A DNA stretch of 64,000 bases from Humulus lupulus (lineage: Eukaryota > Streptophyta > Magnoliopsida > Rosales > Cannabaceae): the NCBI RefSeq assembly GCF_963169125.1, contig NC_084793.1:230146360-230210359 (forward strand), written 5' to 3'. Below, one piece after another: positions 22,542 to 34,024 of the stretch. The notes under the pieces were generated by a model, which did not search any database, was not told the origin of the DNA, and worked only from the letters and a program-made list of their open reading frames with translations. Within the stretch, counting starts at the first letter, position 1. Each line of letters opens with the position of its first letter. The position numbers and the translations under genes were made by a program.

Positions 22542-23293
22542 GGGGCTGATTGGTTTAGGATTTAAATATGATTTTATGTTTTTAGAATTTAAAAATTGTG
22601 GGACCTACAAAAAATACTTGATTGGTTAAGCATTTTTAAAAATTAATTCCAAAAACAAGTTTAATTTTATTGAAGGATTTAGGAAACGAAAATATCACGT
22701 TTCCAGCATAAATCCAAAATTTGTTTTCGGCTTACTGTTACTTTTTTCTTATTCAAAAATTTCTTTTTTCATGTTTTATTTTTTATTTTTTTTCCTTTCT
22801 ACTTTTTTTTCTTTTCTTACAGTCTTACTTTGATTTTTTTTCATTTCATATTTTTTACAAGTCAATCAACTTTTTTTTAAAATTATTTTGTATTTACTTC
22901 TATTTAAAATTTATAGTCATCTATATAAATTTAGTAAAATAATTAATTATAAAATCATATAACAAATATAATTTGATTCTAATTTACAATATATTTCCTA
23001 GAGAAATTCATTGAAGAAGAAAAGTATTTGATCAAATAAAAATTACAACAAATAAATAAAAAAAATATTTCACTTCAATTATTATTATACTAAAAGTAAA
23101 ATATATATAATTACATATTCAATTTTTAGATTTTCTACAAAATAATTATTCAATTTATAAAACTAAAAAATGATTAGCAGACAATACAATCAATCACATT
23201 TTCAGAAACATATTTTCAGCATTATATCTAGATTCTTATTTCAAAATCATAATTTTTCAACATAAAGTTTTTAAATCACTAACCAATCATGCC
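22542..23293. mobile_element. Tourist-like (PIF/Harbinger) MITE, 752 bp, TSD TAA
   Basis: The left end GGGGCTGATTGGTTTAGGAT and the reverse complement of the right end GGGCATGATTGGTTAGTGAT form terminal inverted repeats. Both sides are flanked by TAA (22539-22541 and 23294-23296), the usual Harbinger target. A second similar right end lies at 23690-23705 (CCAATCAGACCC, also followed by TAA). The interior is AT-rich with no coding sequence. Confidence 0.7.
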
Positions 23294-23708
23294 CTAAAAA
23301 ATATAACTTTAATTTAGAAAAAAAAATCAAAATTAATGACAATGCAATATTGTTATAAATTTAATCAATAATTATTATTAAATTTTAATTTATCTATATA
23401 ATTAAATTTTACTTAATTAAATCTATTGATAAATCAAAATTTAATATTATACAACCTATGTATATAAAATATATAAAATTAAAATAATATTCAAATTCAG
23501 TTGTTCCAATCACATATTCAGTTTCTGTTATATTTTCAAATTTAATACTAATCACAGATTCATTTTTTTAAAACTCAAAAACAGTTTACTGACATTGAAC
23601 CAATCACATTTTCAGAAACATGATTTTAGTCACTAAATTCAGATTTTCATTTCAGAATCACATTTTTCAAAAATACAGTTTTCTAATCACGAACCAATCA
23701 GACCCTAA
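23294..23708. mobile_element. Second Tourist-like right end
   Basis: 23580-23705 repeats 23165-23293: CAATCACATTTTCAGAAACAT, a middle block, then AACCAATCA...CCC and TAA. Either the MITE extends to 23705 with a duplicated 3' end, or two related copies lie in tandem. Confidence 0.55.
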
Positions 23709-24587
23709 ATTTCCACTTAATCCTAATTACTTCCATTTTATTCTCTCTCTTCATATGTCGATCTCTTCTCTCTCTCTTGATACACACCAAAGTTTTGTCG
23801 TGCATTTTGGGTAATCTTCAATCACACCAACCGGCCCCATTGTTTCCGATCACCACTTCCTACATTTTTTTTTATCACCGCTAACCTCAAGGTCGCCATC
23901 TTCTCTGATAGTAACAGGCTCCATCATTTCAGCTAACTATCATCTTCACCAGCCCCTTCTTCAACAAACACAATATTTTAGTTATGGTACACTACAATTG
24001 AGTAACATCTTTTCTTCAATATACTAATTAATGATCACAATGTTTAAGCTTTTCTTCTCTCTCGCTCTCTCTATATATATTGACGATCAACCTCTCCTTT
24101 TTTTAGACCAATCGAAATCCTCCATTTTTTCTAGTCGAGTTTTTTTCTCTACCAGGTACTAGATTAACGAAGAAGATGATTGGCATTCCTCTAGTATGAT
24201 CGAATCTGATTGGGAGAACAAATAAAGGTAATGTATATATAAATATAATGAATAATCTGGTTTTTATTCAATTAAATCGATCTAACTCTTAACAAATAAA
24301 ATATGACATTATTCATCTAACAGTAGTAAATTATTATCCCTATCTATATAAAATATCAAAATCACATCCAAATTTGTTCTAACAATAATGCCTCATGTAT
24401 GTCCATTTTCGTCAAATAGAGAGAATTTTCTATGGGATTAGAGCGTATTATAGGATCCAAAAATCATAAACGGTCTATATTGTTTTAATAAAAAAAATTG
24501 AGGTATAATAGAATCTGCTTGCTGCATGTTGATTCTGAATCTTGCTGATAATGTCTTTGTGAGGGTAGTTAACTCTTTTCAAGCTTG

Positions 24588-25190
24588 AAGAAGTAACTTG
24601 GTGCCTGCATTATTTGTTGATCAAATATGCGAAGCCTTAATTGATTTTGGCAAAAAGAATTCTGGTAGTGAGAAAAGTAGTCTGGAATTTGATTATTTGT
24701 TTTTTTAGCTAAAAGAAGTAACCTGATACATATATTGTTTGTTGATCAAATATGTTGAGCTTTAATTGATTTTTGCAAAAGAAAACCTAGTAGTGAGCAA
24801 AGTAACCTGGTACCTACATTCTTTGTTTATCAAATATGTTGAGCCTTAATTTATTATGGCCAAAATAAACTTGGTAGTGAGAAAAGTATCCTTGAACTTG
24901 ATTCTTTTTCTTTTTTTAGTTTAATGAAATAACATGGTAACTGCATTGTTTGTTGGTCAAATATGCTGAGTCTCAATTGAATTTGACAAAAGTAACCTAG
25001 AACTTGATTTTTCTTTTTTATCTTTTTTAGCTTAACAAAGTAACCGGGTACATGCATTGTTTGCTGATCAAATATGTAAAGCCTCAATTGATTTTGACAA
25101 AAAAAAAAAAAAACTGGTAGTGACAAAAGTAATCTGGAACATGATTCTTTTGTCTTTTTTAGCTCAACAAAGTCATCCGGTACTCTGAAC
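24588..25190. repeat. Minisatellite, about 110-125 bp units, five copies or more
   Basis: Units carry the phrases AAGTAACCTGGTAC..., TTTGTTGATCAAATATG and GGTAGTGAGAAAAGTA. The TCAAATATG word recurs near 24620, 24745, 24831, 24957 and 25068. Further degenerate units (GTAACCTGGTACATG) lie at 25570-25830, on the other side of the SWIM remnant. Confidence 0.8.
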
Positions 25191-25357
25191 TAATGTAATT
25201 TTTTATTTTTTTTAAATAAAATAACTGGTACTCTAGATTATTGAATAATATTTTGTATTAGGTTACTTTATTCAGAATACACTTACTATTTGTGATTTTG
25301 TATTGTTTTATGTATCTTTTTTTACCGATCTTACCATGCAACACCATTACTTTCCAA

Positions 25358-25546
25358 GTTATTGAAGAAAAAAGAACATTTACTATCAACATTCAAGAGA
25401 AAACTTGTACATGTAAAAGGTTCCAAGAAAATGGAGTACCATGTTCACATGCCCTTGTGAAATCCACCAATGGAGATGTCAAACAAGCGAAAAAAATACA
25501 ACAAAATGATCTATTCAATTTACTTAGACAAATTTCATTTTTATAA
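25358..25546 (+). pseudogene. SWIM zinc-finger remnant of a Mutator-like transposase
   Basis: The frame 25292-25546 includes CTCKRFQENGVPCSHAL, a Cys-X-Cys-X9-Cys-X-His SWIM motif with the first Cys codon at 25406. This pattern is typical of the C-terminal end of plant MuDR-type transposases and of the related FAR1 family. The first 20 or so residues look non-coding, so a start near 25358 is a splice-like guess. No DDE core or MULE domain was found in the surrounding 3 kb, so this is a fragment. It lies between two arrays of the same minisatellite, which suggests a decayed Mutator-like element. Capture of the exon by another repeat cannot be excluded. Confidence 0.7.
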
Positions 25547-27019
25547 TTCATAATACAAGTACTATGATACTTTGGAAACAAGGCGAACCTTAATTTATTT
25601 TGAAACAAGTTACCTGGTGGTGAAAAAAGTAACATGTCACTTGATTCTTTGCCTCTTTTTTTTTTTTATTAAAGTAACCTGGTACATGAAATTATCATAT
25701 GATCGAATATGGTGACACTTAATGAATTTTGGAAACAGTAACCTTGTAGTGAAAAATGTATCATGTCGCTCGATTCCTTGACCTTTTTGCAGAATAAAGT
25801 AATCTAGTGTATACAAAAAAAATCAACTTAAATGTACATGCAAATAACAACAAAATCACTTAAAAGTAACCTAGAACGAAAAATGTAACCTGAAATTCCT
25901 GATGGTAATATAATCTTGAACAAATGTATCATTTTACTGTTGAAGGTAACCTAATCTAGAAATAATATATCAGGTTACTTCTAAAAGTAACCTAATCAAG
26001 AGCCAACAATTATATGAAAAAAAAACTACCTTAAGTAAAAAAAAATAAATAACACATAAAATTACAAAAATATCCTTTAAAAATTAGGTGAAATGACAAA
26101 AAATGCCTCCAAAAAATAATACAAAATCGTAAACACTAAACTAATTAATAAATATGGCTTTATTTCAAAATAAACTGAAAAATATGGAAATACTTTTCCA
26201 CATAATTAGCTTAAGTTAGGAAAAAGTCATATATTAAGAAATTTTTTAAAATGTCCATATTTATGAAAAAATATAGAAAATAATTCATATCCAATATATA
26301 TTCTAGAAACTTTAGTTGCAATTACTCAACAAATAGTTTATGTTTTGTATATGTTTTAGAGATTTTGGTGTTTTTTACTTAAAAGAATAGTATGTGGTAT
26401 ATGTTACAGATTTTTTTTTTTTTTTTGAGCAAATGTTACAGAAATTTTAGTTGCATTTACTTAACAAATGATATATGTCGATATATATTTAGTATATGTT
26501 ATTAAAAATTTTGTTGCACTTACTTAAAAATTGGTATATATACTACAAGTATTTTCGATTTTTTTTTTAAATCGTATTTTTTCTAATAAGTATATTTTGG
26601 AAGAAATAAAAATATAAGAACATAATTATTCAAAATATATGTATAAGATCATAAAATTGAGTAAAAAAAACTTGTTAATTTGGAAAAAAAAATCTCTACT
26701 ATTTTTTTTTTGTTAACTTTAAATAATTTTTTTTATATACATATTTATATGAACTAGAATCATTTTTAACTTTCAAATGTTATTTATAATTTTCTATATA
26801 AAAAAATTATCTTATTATTATTATTATGTGAAAGTACAATTTATTATACAATTAGATAAATTAAGTCACAAATAAACCCCAGAATACAATACAATTTGGA
26901 TCTTTGGTAGAAGTAGCTGAAAATAAAAAATTTATCTTTTGTTTCTTTTTTCTTTAAAAAAAATTACCATGATGACAAGTAAGTTGTAGAGTCTTTTCTC
27001 TAATGATAATAAGTAATAA
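25547..27019. other. AT-rich DNA with degenerate repeats; no gene seen
   Basis: 25570-26000 carries broken GTAACCT-type minisatellite units. 26280-26560 carries repeats of a TTTTAGTTGCAATTACT phrase shared with 22120-22380. 26560-27000 is poly-A/T-rich without recognisable content. Confidence 0.45.
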
Positions 27020-27465
27020 ACAGGGCAGGACAGGGTCAAGTATGACTCTCCCGTCCCCGTCCTATCTCGAGGTCGGGACCCCATCGGATACAATACATTT
27101 CTTATGTCCTATCTCGAGGTCGGGACCCCATCGGATACAATACATTTCTTATGTACCCATAGGTGTTATATTGGATTTGAATCAGATTTCGGATCAATCT
27201 ATATTGATTGACTAGCAGGCGGTCTGGACTCATTTTTTTCTGATCGGGTACCCATTTAATAAAAATATTTAAATTTTTTTTAAATTGATAAAATAAATTA
27301 AAATAATTAAAAAACATATTATACTATTAAAAAATATATATTTTTATATAAATTACAATATAAATAAAGCAGGTTTGGAACAGGAGTCATGTCCCCCGCC
27401 CTGCTCCATTAGGGGCGGATCCTCACAAGGACCCTACCATGCGGGTTAAATTGACATCCCTAAGC
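27020..27465. mobile_element. hAT-like non-autonomous fragment with a 47-bp tandem duplication
   Basis: The right end reads, on the minus strand, TAGGGATGTCAATTTAACCC, the start of a widespread plant hAT-like repeat with GC-rich CCCGCCC blocks. Near 27020-27060 lie matching GGGCAGGACAGGG and CCCGTCCCCGTCC words, but no clean left terminal repeat. The unit at 27061-27107 is repeated exactly at 27108-27154. Confidence 0.5.
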
Positions 27466-27676
27466 AAAAGTAGTAACATTAGCTCAAATTTATCAATGCC
27501 GCTGCTCAACAGTAATATTAAGGTTCTCGAATTATGTAAATGAAAATAGTCATCAATTAAACAGCATCCTAAAAAAGCCTCCATGAGCTAAATAAGACCA
27601 TTAAATTAGACAAGTCACATATAATAATCTAAACACTGGGGCCTCCTCTCGCTGGCGTACTAGCTTTACTACTAGT

Positions 27677-30279
27677 TCACTTCTTCCTTTTCTTGGGTGG
27701 CTGAAGTGCTTCCTCGTCCTCATCCTCTTCTTCTTCCTCTTCATTTTCTTCTGCCTCCACTACATCTTCCTCATCCTCGTCTCCACCATCGTCCTCTTCA
27801 TCATCGTCTTCCTCATCATCGTCATCATCCTCATCTTGGTCCTCACCATCTTCTTCATCATCGTCATCTTCATCGCCATTCTCTTCTGCACCACCTGCTC
27901 CACCTTCTGTCTCCTTTGAGTTACTCTTGTTGTTGCTGTTGGAGTTTTTGCCAAAATTGCCTCCATCTTCAGATGACAATTCCTCTTCACCTTCTCCAAA
28001 CCCACCATCACCATCATCGTCATCTCCATCTTCTTCATTGTCGCCATCTCCCTCAGCGTCAACTGGTTTGCTTTTGCATTGGGCATGAACATCTTCGATA
28101 AAGGCTTTGCTAATTGGTGACAACCCATAACAATCCTGAAACCGTGTTTCGAAATAAAATTTGCAAAGAATATCAAGCACTATGCATGATGGTATTATTT
28201 CATCAATCATCGAGAAGGTAAAAATGTATTCAAAGTAAGAAAAGCTTAAAGGATAATAATGGAAAACTAAACAAAACAGAGATGATGCCAATCATTAAAT
28301 GAAGACTAATGTTCAAGATGGATTTAGTTCTGCCATTTGTCAATGAATCGAGAATTAGTGATGGCTTTCGATAATACACCATGTGATATCAATGATGTTG
28401 AAATCGTGCAATAAAAGGAAAACAAGAACAATCTGGAAGAAAATGATTAGGTCACACTGAAAAAAGCATTTGGAACCTATCATGCTGTTCCCTATTGCAT
28501 TATAGCATTAGTCTAATACCATAATTATTAGGTGAAATAATTTTTTTATGTTCTTGTTCTTTTTGAAATAGTTGTAACACTAAGAAGAGGAATATGGAAT
28601 CGGCTCTCTTTTCCCCAAGAGATAACGATGACATGACTTTGGTGGTAGTAGAATATGCTACCACATATAGGAAAAATAACTTTTTAAAAAAAAAAAATAT
28701 TAATATAATTCATTGAAGGGAGAGAAAATCATGATTTCATATGTGTACGTATTTTTTATATATACAAATATTAAAAGTGGTTCTATTATAAGAAGATTCT
28801 AAAGTATTTCTCACGATAAGGAGACATAAAAATCAACAACCACCACCTATTCAAAAATTCTCCAACCACAAGGGCGAAAGCAATCTTCAATACATATCAA
28901 AACGACACCGTAAATCAAGTAAGACCGTCCAAAAAATAACCTAAAAATGTAAATAAATAACCTAATGACTTTCCAGTAAAATGGTAATTAACATTCTAAA
29001 TATGTATTTTTTTAATCAATAATAATTATCTTCTATATTTATAGAATTCTTAAGCTTGCGTTTAACTATCATCTCCTACTAAATACTAAACATAATACCA
29101 TAGTTGTGGTTTGATATGTCATGACCAGCCAAACTAAGCTAATTCTTTATTACTAATTAGAGACTACCGTTGGCGTAAAGAAACAATACACTTTATGAAG
29201 TTTTGAAATAATATAGAGAATTTTAGAAGAGGTCAACTGGGTGGAAAAAACTATACCAAATTATTTGGGTAACCTCGTAATAAACGTTGGAAGAATACAC
29301 AAAATTTACCAATTCAATTTATGATGTATTCTGAAACCAAAAATGTTTTGTAAAAGTTCCCAAGTAATTAAATAAAGTAAATAAATGGAGTGTCTTAGAA
29401 TGAGGAGATGACAGGGAATGGGAGACAGCTGATTTTTTTTCTGGTACGACACGTGTCAAGCACACCCAACTCTATGGAATATCTCCTTCTATGCATCAAA
29501 CGCTAACTACGGATCATCCTAAACTTTGACCTTTGACATGAGACCCTAGGTTAGTACATGGTATATGGTACGTGGGGCCTTCTATTTTGGATTTTTGAAT
29601 TGCACGTGGGGTCTGGACCTTAACTAACCTGGAACTGAAACAGAAGCTCTAAACCATATTTAATTTATAATTCTACGTCCGAAGTCTTTTTTGTCATTAT
29701 TACTATTTTCTCCAGAAAAAGATCTTCCACTGGTCAGTAATCCTAACAAATAATAATAAATAAAAAGACAACGAAAAAGAGTACATTAGCAGCAAATTTT
29801 TTTTATTATATTCGCCGAAAAAGCACTCTCGTCCGGCGCCATGTCGTAGGTATGCACTATGCAGAACCACCGTAGCCTAACGCCTTACCCGTCCCATCCC
29901 AAAACGATCTAACCCTAAAGGAACCCCAAATACCCCCAACAAAAAATAATTATAATAGATATTTTTTTTATTGTTATCTTGGAAAAATAAACGAACTACG
30001 CAAGTTAGCAAAAAGTCTATGAGAAAGAAAATAAATAAATAAATAGATAAAAATAAAATGAAATATACTATAGGAGAAAAACGAGAAAGGAACGAAAAAG
30101 TAGGAAACTTTGGAAGAAAAAACATGGTAGAACAAGTGGAGGGAGTGGCTTACCAGAGCCAAGAGTTGGCTTCTGAGCAAAGCTGAGACAAGCAAAGCCG
30201 CTAACGCCTCACCGGCGCACGTTAGCGCGCCGTAATCGAGCTGAACTCCCATCGAACCGGAGTTAGTTTTAGTTTCCAT
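27677..30279 (-). CDS. Host gene: small conserved protein with acidic tail and basic C-terminus (about 194 aa, spliced)
   Basis: Exons join(30279-30154, 28135-27677). ATG at 30279 follows a TTCCACAG acceptor. Exon 1 encodes 42 aa with a hydrophobic Ala/Leu helix (ALTCAGEALAALLVSALLRS) and ends at donor CTG|GTAAGC, phase 0. Exon 2 starts after TTTCAG at 28135, also phase 0 (DCYGLSPISKAFIEDVHAQ), so frame is kept across a 2018-nt intron. The C-terminal 115 residues are mostly Asp/Glu, with GDGGFGEGEEELSSEDGG and an Asn/Ser patch, and end LQPPKKRKK, a likely nuclear localisation signal. I recognise this layout from plant proteins that databases label glutamate-rich or, by tail similarity only, VHS3-like; no enzymatic function is implied. 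A small phase-0 exon inside the long intron cannot be excluded. No frameshift or stop is seen, so it is probably functional. Confidence 0.7.
28136..30153 (-). other. Intron of the acidic-tail gene
   Basis: GTAAGC donor at 30153 and TTTCAG acceptor at 28136. The interior is AT-rich without recognisable transposon coding sequence. A palindromic ACACGTGTCA (G-box/ABRE type) lies at 29448-29457. Short open frames within it are low complexity. Confidence 0.6.
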
Positions 30280-31260
30280 CTGTGGAACAAACAATAACCT
30301 ACACCTACCAATACCAAAGAAGAACAGAATATTAGTTGTTGACCGTCCGATATTTTCATCAAATCTTGCAAACCGTTCGATCTAATACCTCTATATTCCA
30401 AAATTTTAAGTAAAAAGGAAAAAACAAATGAGAAAAATAATTTTTAAGATTTTGTGCAAATTGGAAGTGTTCCCAAAACAAAAATAAAAATAAAACTGAT
30501 TTTTTAATTAAATTAAAAGAAGAAGAAAGCTGGTAAAAGATTTTTTTCGAAGAAGAGGACAAAAAAACGCTTTCAGAGAAGTGTGAAGGGGAAACTCGCC
30601 GGTGAAGAGTTCAATCGACAAGAGTTCAAACAGAAAACCACTTAGAGTTCGCCAGAAAAAGCAAAACTAGGACCGGTAGAGTAAATAAAGAAAATTCAAA
30701 ATTGAAATCAAAAGTTACAACCAGAGAAAGTAACAACATTCCAGTAAAAGATCAAAAGTTGAAATTTTATGAATTCGAACCTGAAAACAGTAGATAGTTG
30801 AGGAGTTTATGGAAAAAAAGGAGCAAATCAACAGAAATTTAGCTTAAAGACCGAGAATTCGAGAAAACCAAGGCACACAGGATAAATAGTAGAGCTTCGA
30901 ATGAGAAAATTGAAAGCGAACCAACGGAAAAAGACAAAGATAATGAGAAGAAGAAAGAAAATTCTTACCAGGAAGAGAGATCTAAGGTCGTAGATACCAG
31001 ATCTGAGAGTTTCAGCCTCTAAAACTGAAAGAAAATTGAATAAGAAGCACCGTTCATTTTGGACCGTCCGATCGTGATCGTTGAAACACAGAGATGCCAA
31101 GATATAGAAATATCAAAGTTCAGTGACCGAGAGAGAGAGTGAAGGAGAGAGAGTACTGGTGACTGACTGCCCGTAATTCTTCCAGTCAGGTTTAGGGCAG
31201 TTCGGTCAGCGTCTTGATCTTGGTAAAATAGGAAGGATCGCTTCTTGAGCTGACCGAAGA
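30280..31260 (-). promoter_or_regulatory. 5' leader of the acidic-tail gene with a leader intron
   Basis: A probable untranslated exon ends at 30969 (CTTCCTG) at donor GTAAGAAT. The leader intron would run from 30968 to 30280 (689 nt) and end TTCCACAG directly before the ATG. A CT-rich stretch (complement of GAGAGAGAGAGTGAAGG, 31128-31150) is typical near plant start sites. The transcription start is not fixed; AT-rich DNA upstream of 31280 would be promoter. Confidence 0.5.
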
Positions 31261-32514
31261 GGAACAAAGGACAAGTGTGGGTTTCGCATATTTAACTTTT
31301 AATTAAAATTATAATAAAGAAATAATAACAATTTTTTTAATTTTAGAAATGATTTTTATCTGCTGCCTCTATTCTAACTAACCTCAATTAATGTTACAAA
31401 AAAATTCCTTAATTAAAAATTAAATTTAAGTAATAAATTGAAGAGCCTTAATTAAATCAGCTGCTATGAAATAGTTTATAGGTTTTACTTGTCACGTTGT
31501 TTACACGTGCTTGAAAATCTATTAATGAGTAACCATGGTTTGGTTTAGGAAATCAACGAAGATTAAGCGGCCAAAAACGACAAGAAGTTGTTATCCTTGA
31601 AAAGAAATTAAATAATTAAAATAAAGAGATATTATTCAACATTATCATAAAAACCGACCATACGAGAACATTGAATAATACTAGGGTTCATATTTGCCAT
31701 TGATTTAGAAGATCTTGCAAAGATTTATACACATAATTAATTAACTCTTTTTTTAATTATTTAAATTAATTGAACTTGTGGAAACACACCAATCATTTGA
31801 TTATCTTTTTGAATGCCGTGAGTCGTTACCCATGCTTATCAAAGTTTTTTTGGTCTCTCATTGAAGAACAAATTATTATTATTCTTTCTATTATGTTTTG
31901 TTCTAAAATAAGTGACATTGTTACAAATTATATTCTTGGATTTATTTTTCAAACATCTTTAATTCTTACATTATAGATTTATATAAAAAAAAATCTTATC
32001 ACAGAAAATTAAATGTAAAAATGTAAATGAGCTATGGAATTCAAGTATGTAAGGTAATAAGGGTAAAATTGAATCAAATTCAAATTAAACTTTATGCTTT
32101 TTGGTGGAAAAAAATAAATAAACCATGATTCCTCCTTTATGGAACAATCCAAAATAATAGTGTTCGTGGTCTAAGATTAGAAGATTATATTAGATTACAC
32201 CGTTTGAATTTGTTACACTAAATTAAATTGTGTAACTTACAATACAAAATTGTAATGCGGTATGAACAATGGCACTTAAAAAAATCTTAATTTAGTTTAT
32301 TAACTTAATAGAATAGAAAGTAAACCTGAAATGATTGGAACTGTGGTAAAAGTATAAACACTTTTTTTTTTTTTTTTTAAAAGTTCTATTACAAGTGTGG
32401 TACGGATTTATTTGTATTTTAATTCACAAAATCGCTAGCATCACGGTCATGTAGTTTAATATAATTCAACACTTTTTCTCAAAATATATATATATATATA
32501 TCTGACAATTCTTG
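31261..32514. other. AT-rich intergenic DNA, no gene seen
   Basis: Likely includes the promoter of the minus-strand gene. It has a poly-T block (32360-32380) and an AT dinucleotide run (about 32484-32501). A short plus-strand frame at 31770-31976 is not supported by any motif. Confidence 0.5.
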
Positions 32515-32902
32515 TATGGAGACTTTACTTTAAGTTTTATTGGTGGTGCTCTCAGTGTTCTCGACTTTTAAATAATTTTCGGCGTGGTTTTTTTTATAAC
32601 CGTGTATATTGTAGTTATTTAGAACATCGGCGCGATTTTCTGAAAATTCTGAATAGTTTATAGTACCGAAAACTAGGTTTAAACATGTTGCACGCGTTAC
32701 TAATTTTTTTTATGCGCATGGAAAACAACATATTTGAACCTAATTTTTGGTACCGTGAACTATTTGAAATTTTCTAAAAATTTTCAGAATGCTCTAAATA
32801 ACTTCAATATATACTGTCATAAAAAAAATCGCGTCGAAAACTGTTCACGAGTCGAGAATACTAAATAGCCCCATTGGTAGGACTTAAAGTGAAGCTCGTA
32901 TA
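32515..32902. mobile_element. Foldback MITE, unit 1 (388 bp)
   Basis: The left arm (from TATGGAGACTTTACTTTAAG) is the reverse complement of the right arm (ending CTTAAAGTGAAGCTCGTATA) along almost its whole length, including the TTCTCGAC and AGAATGCTCTAAAT words. The whole unit is therefore one imperfect hairpin, non-coding. Confidence 0.8.
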
Positions 32903-32941
32903 TGAGAAATTCCCCATACATATTTAGGACAAAATCTCATA

Positions 32942-33301
32942 TATGGGCTTTACTTTAAGCCCTACCGGTGTGGCGCTTCAGTGATCTCGACCCGTGAACA
33001 ATTTTCGACACGATTTTTTTTATGACCATGTATATTATAGTTGTTTAGAGCATCCTGTTTCAGCAAATTTTGAATAGTCTACAGTACCAAAAACTAGATT
33101 CAAACATGTTGCTTTCCACGCGCATAAAAAAAATTAGTCACGCATGCAACAACATATTTGAACTTAGTTTTCGGTACTCTAAACTATTCGGAATTTTCTA
33201 AAAATTTACAGAATGCTCTAAATAAAATCGCGCGCAAAAATTATTCACGGGTTGAGAAGACTGAGAGTCTCACCGATTGGACTTAAAGTGAAGCCTCTAT
33301 A
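32942..33301. mobile_element. Foldback MITE, unit 2 (360 bp), tandem to unit 1
   Basis: Same plan and sequence family as unit 1: TATGGGCTTTACTTTAAGCC at the left, and ACTTAAAGTGAAGCCTCTATA inverted at the right. It is separated from unit 1 by 39 bp. Confidence 0.8.
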
Positions 33302-33501
33302 CAAAAAAAATTATCATATATTTATATAGTTTACCACATATCAACTCAGAAAATGTGCGAAACTAAGGTTCAATTTGATGATTTGATTTTAATAATGTTT
33401 TGAACACTCATAATAGAAGCTACAAAAATGTACGATGTCACTAACTTTTCTTACTGTTCTCATCTTAAAAAAAAGATATTAAATATTTTGGAAAAATCTG
33501 T

Positions 33502-33537
33502 GGTGCGGGCGTACGAAACGCCTGCACCAATGCGGCT
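33502..33537. repeat. GC-rich 36-bp inverted repeat, left copy
   Basis: Begins GGTGCGGGCGTACGAA and ends TGCGGCT. The first 27 bases are themselves a hairpin (GGTGCGGGCGT against ACGCCTGCACC). Matches the reverse complement of 36563-36598 at 32 of 36 positions. Confidence 0.85.
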
Positions 33538-34024
33538 CTCTTTGGTACATATTTAATTGGTGTAGAAAAAAGGTTGTATCATTCTAAAAAAGAATTGAGT
33601 GTATGCTAACATGACCGAATATATATATAAATATATAAAAGAAACTAACATCTTTACAAAATATATATGAGCAACGCGTGTCACTTTATTGGGATTTTCT
33701 TTTGAAGAAGCCTATATTTTTGACAAAAAGAAAAATTGAAGAAAAAATATAATTAATTAATTAAAATAATTTTTGTAGTCCATCAAAAATCATAAATATT
33801 TTTTTACTCAAACACACAACTTTTTACAGAAGGAAAAAACATAACAAAAAAAAATCATTGATGTACTAAAGCACAATATTTTTTTTTTTTTAAATCTTAG
33901 TTAAAATAAAAGTTTACAATAATTTGGTATTTTAAAAAAGGAATGGTGAAATTTTCATTCACTTTGTTCGTGTTTTTTATTTGCTCTTGGATTTTATGCT
34001 TTTATAAAACTATATATTTTTTTT

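Noticed and set aside
24588..25190. CRISPR-like regular repeats
   Set aside because: Units are long, imperfect and without unique spacers, in plant DNA. It is a minisatellite.
27697..28101. His/Leu/Pro-rich plus-strand ORF
   Set aside because: It is the antisense shadow of the Asp/Glu-rich tail of the host gene.
29448..29457. G-box ACACGTGTCA as a promoter element
   Set aside because: It lies inside the long intron of the host gene with no second gene visible, so a promoter role is unsupported.
30359..31267. Several minus-strand ORFs upstream of the host gene's coding exon
   Set aside because: They match the inferred leader exon and leader intron and are low complexity. The ATG directly after the acceptor at 30280 is a better start.
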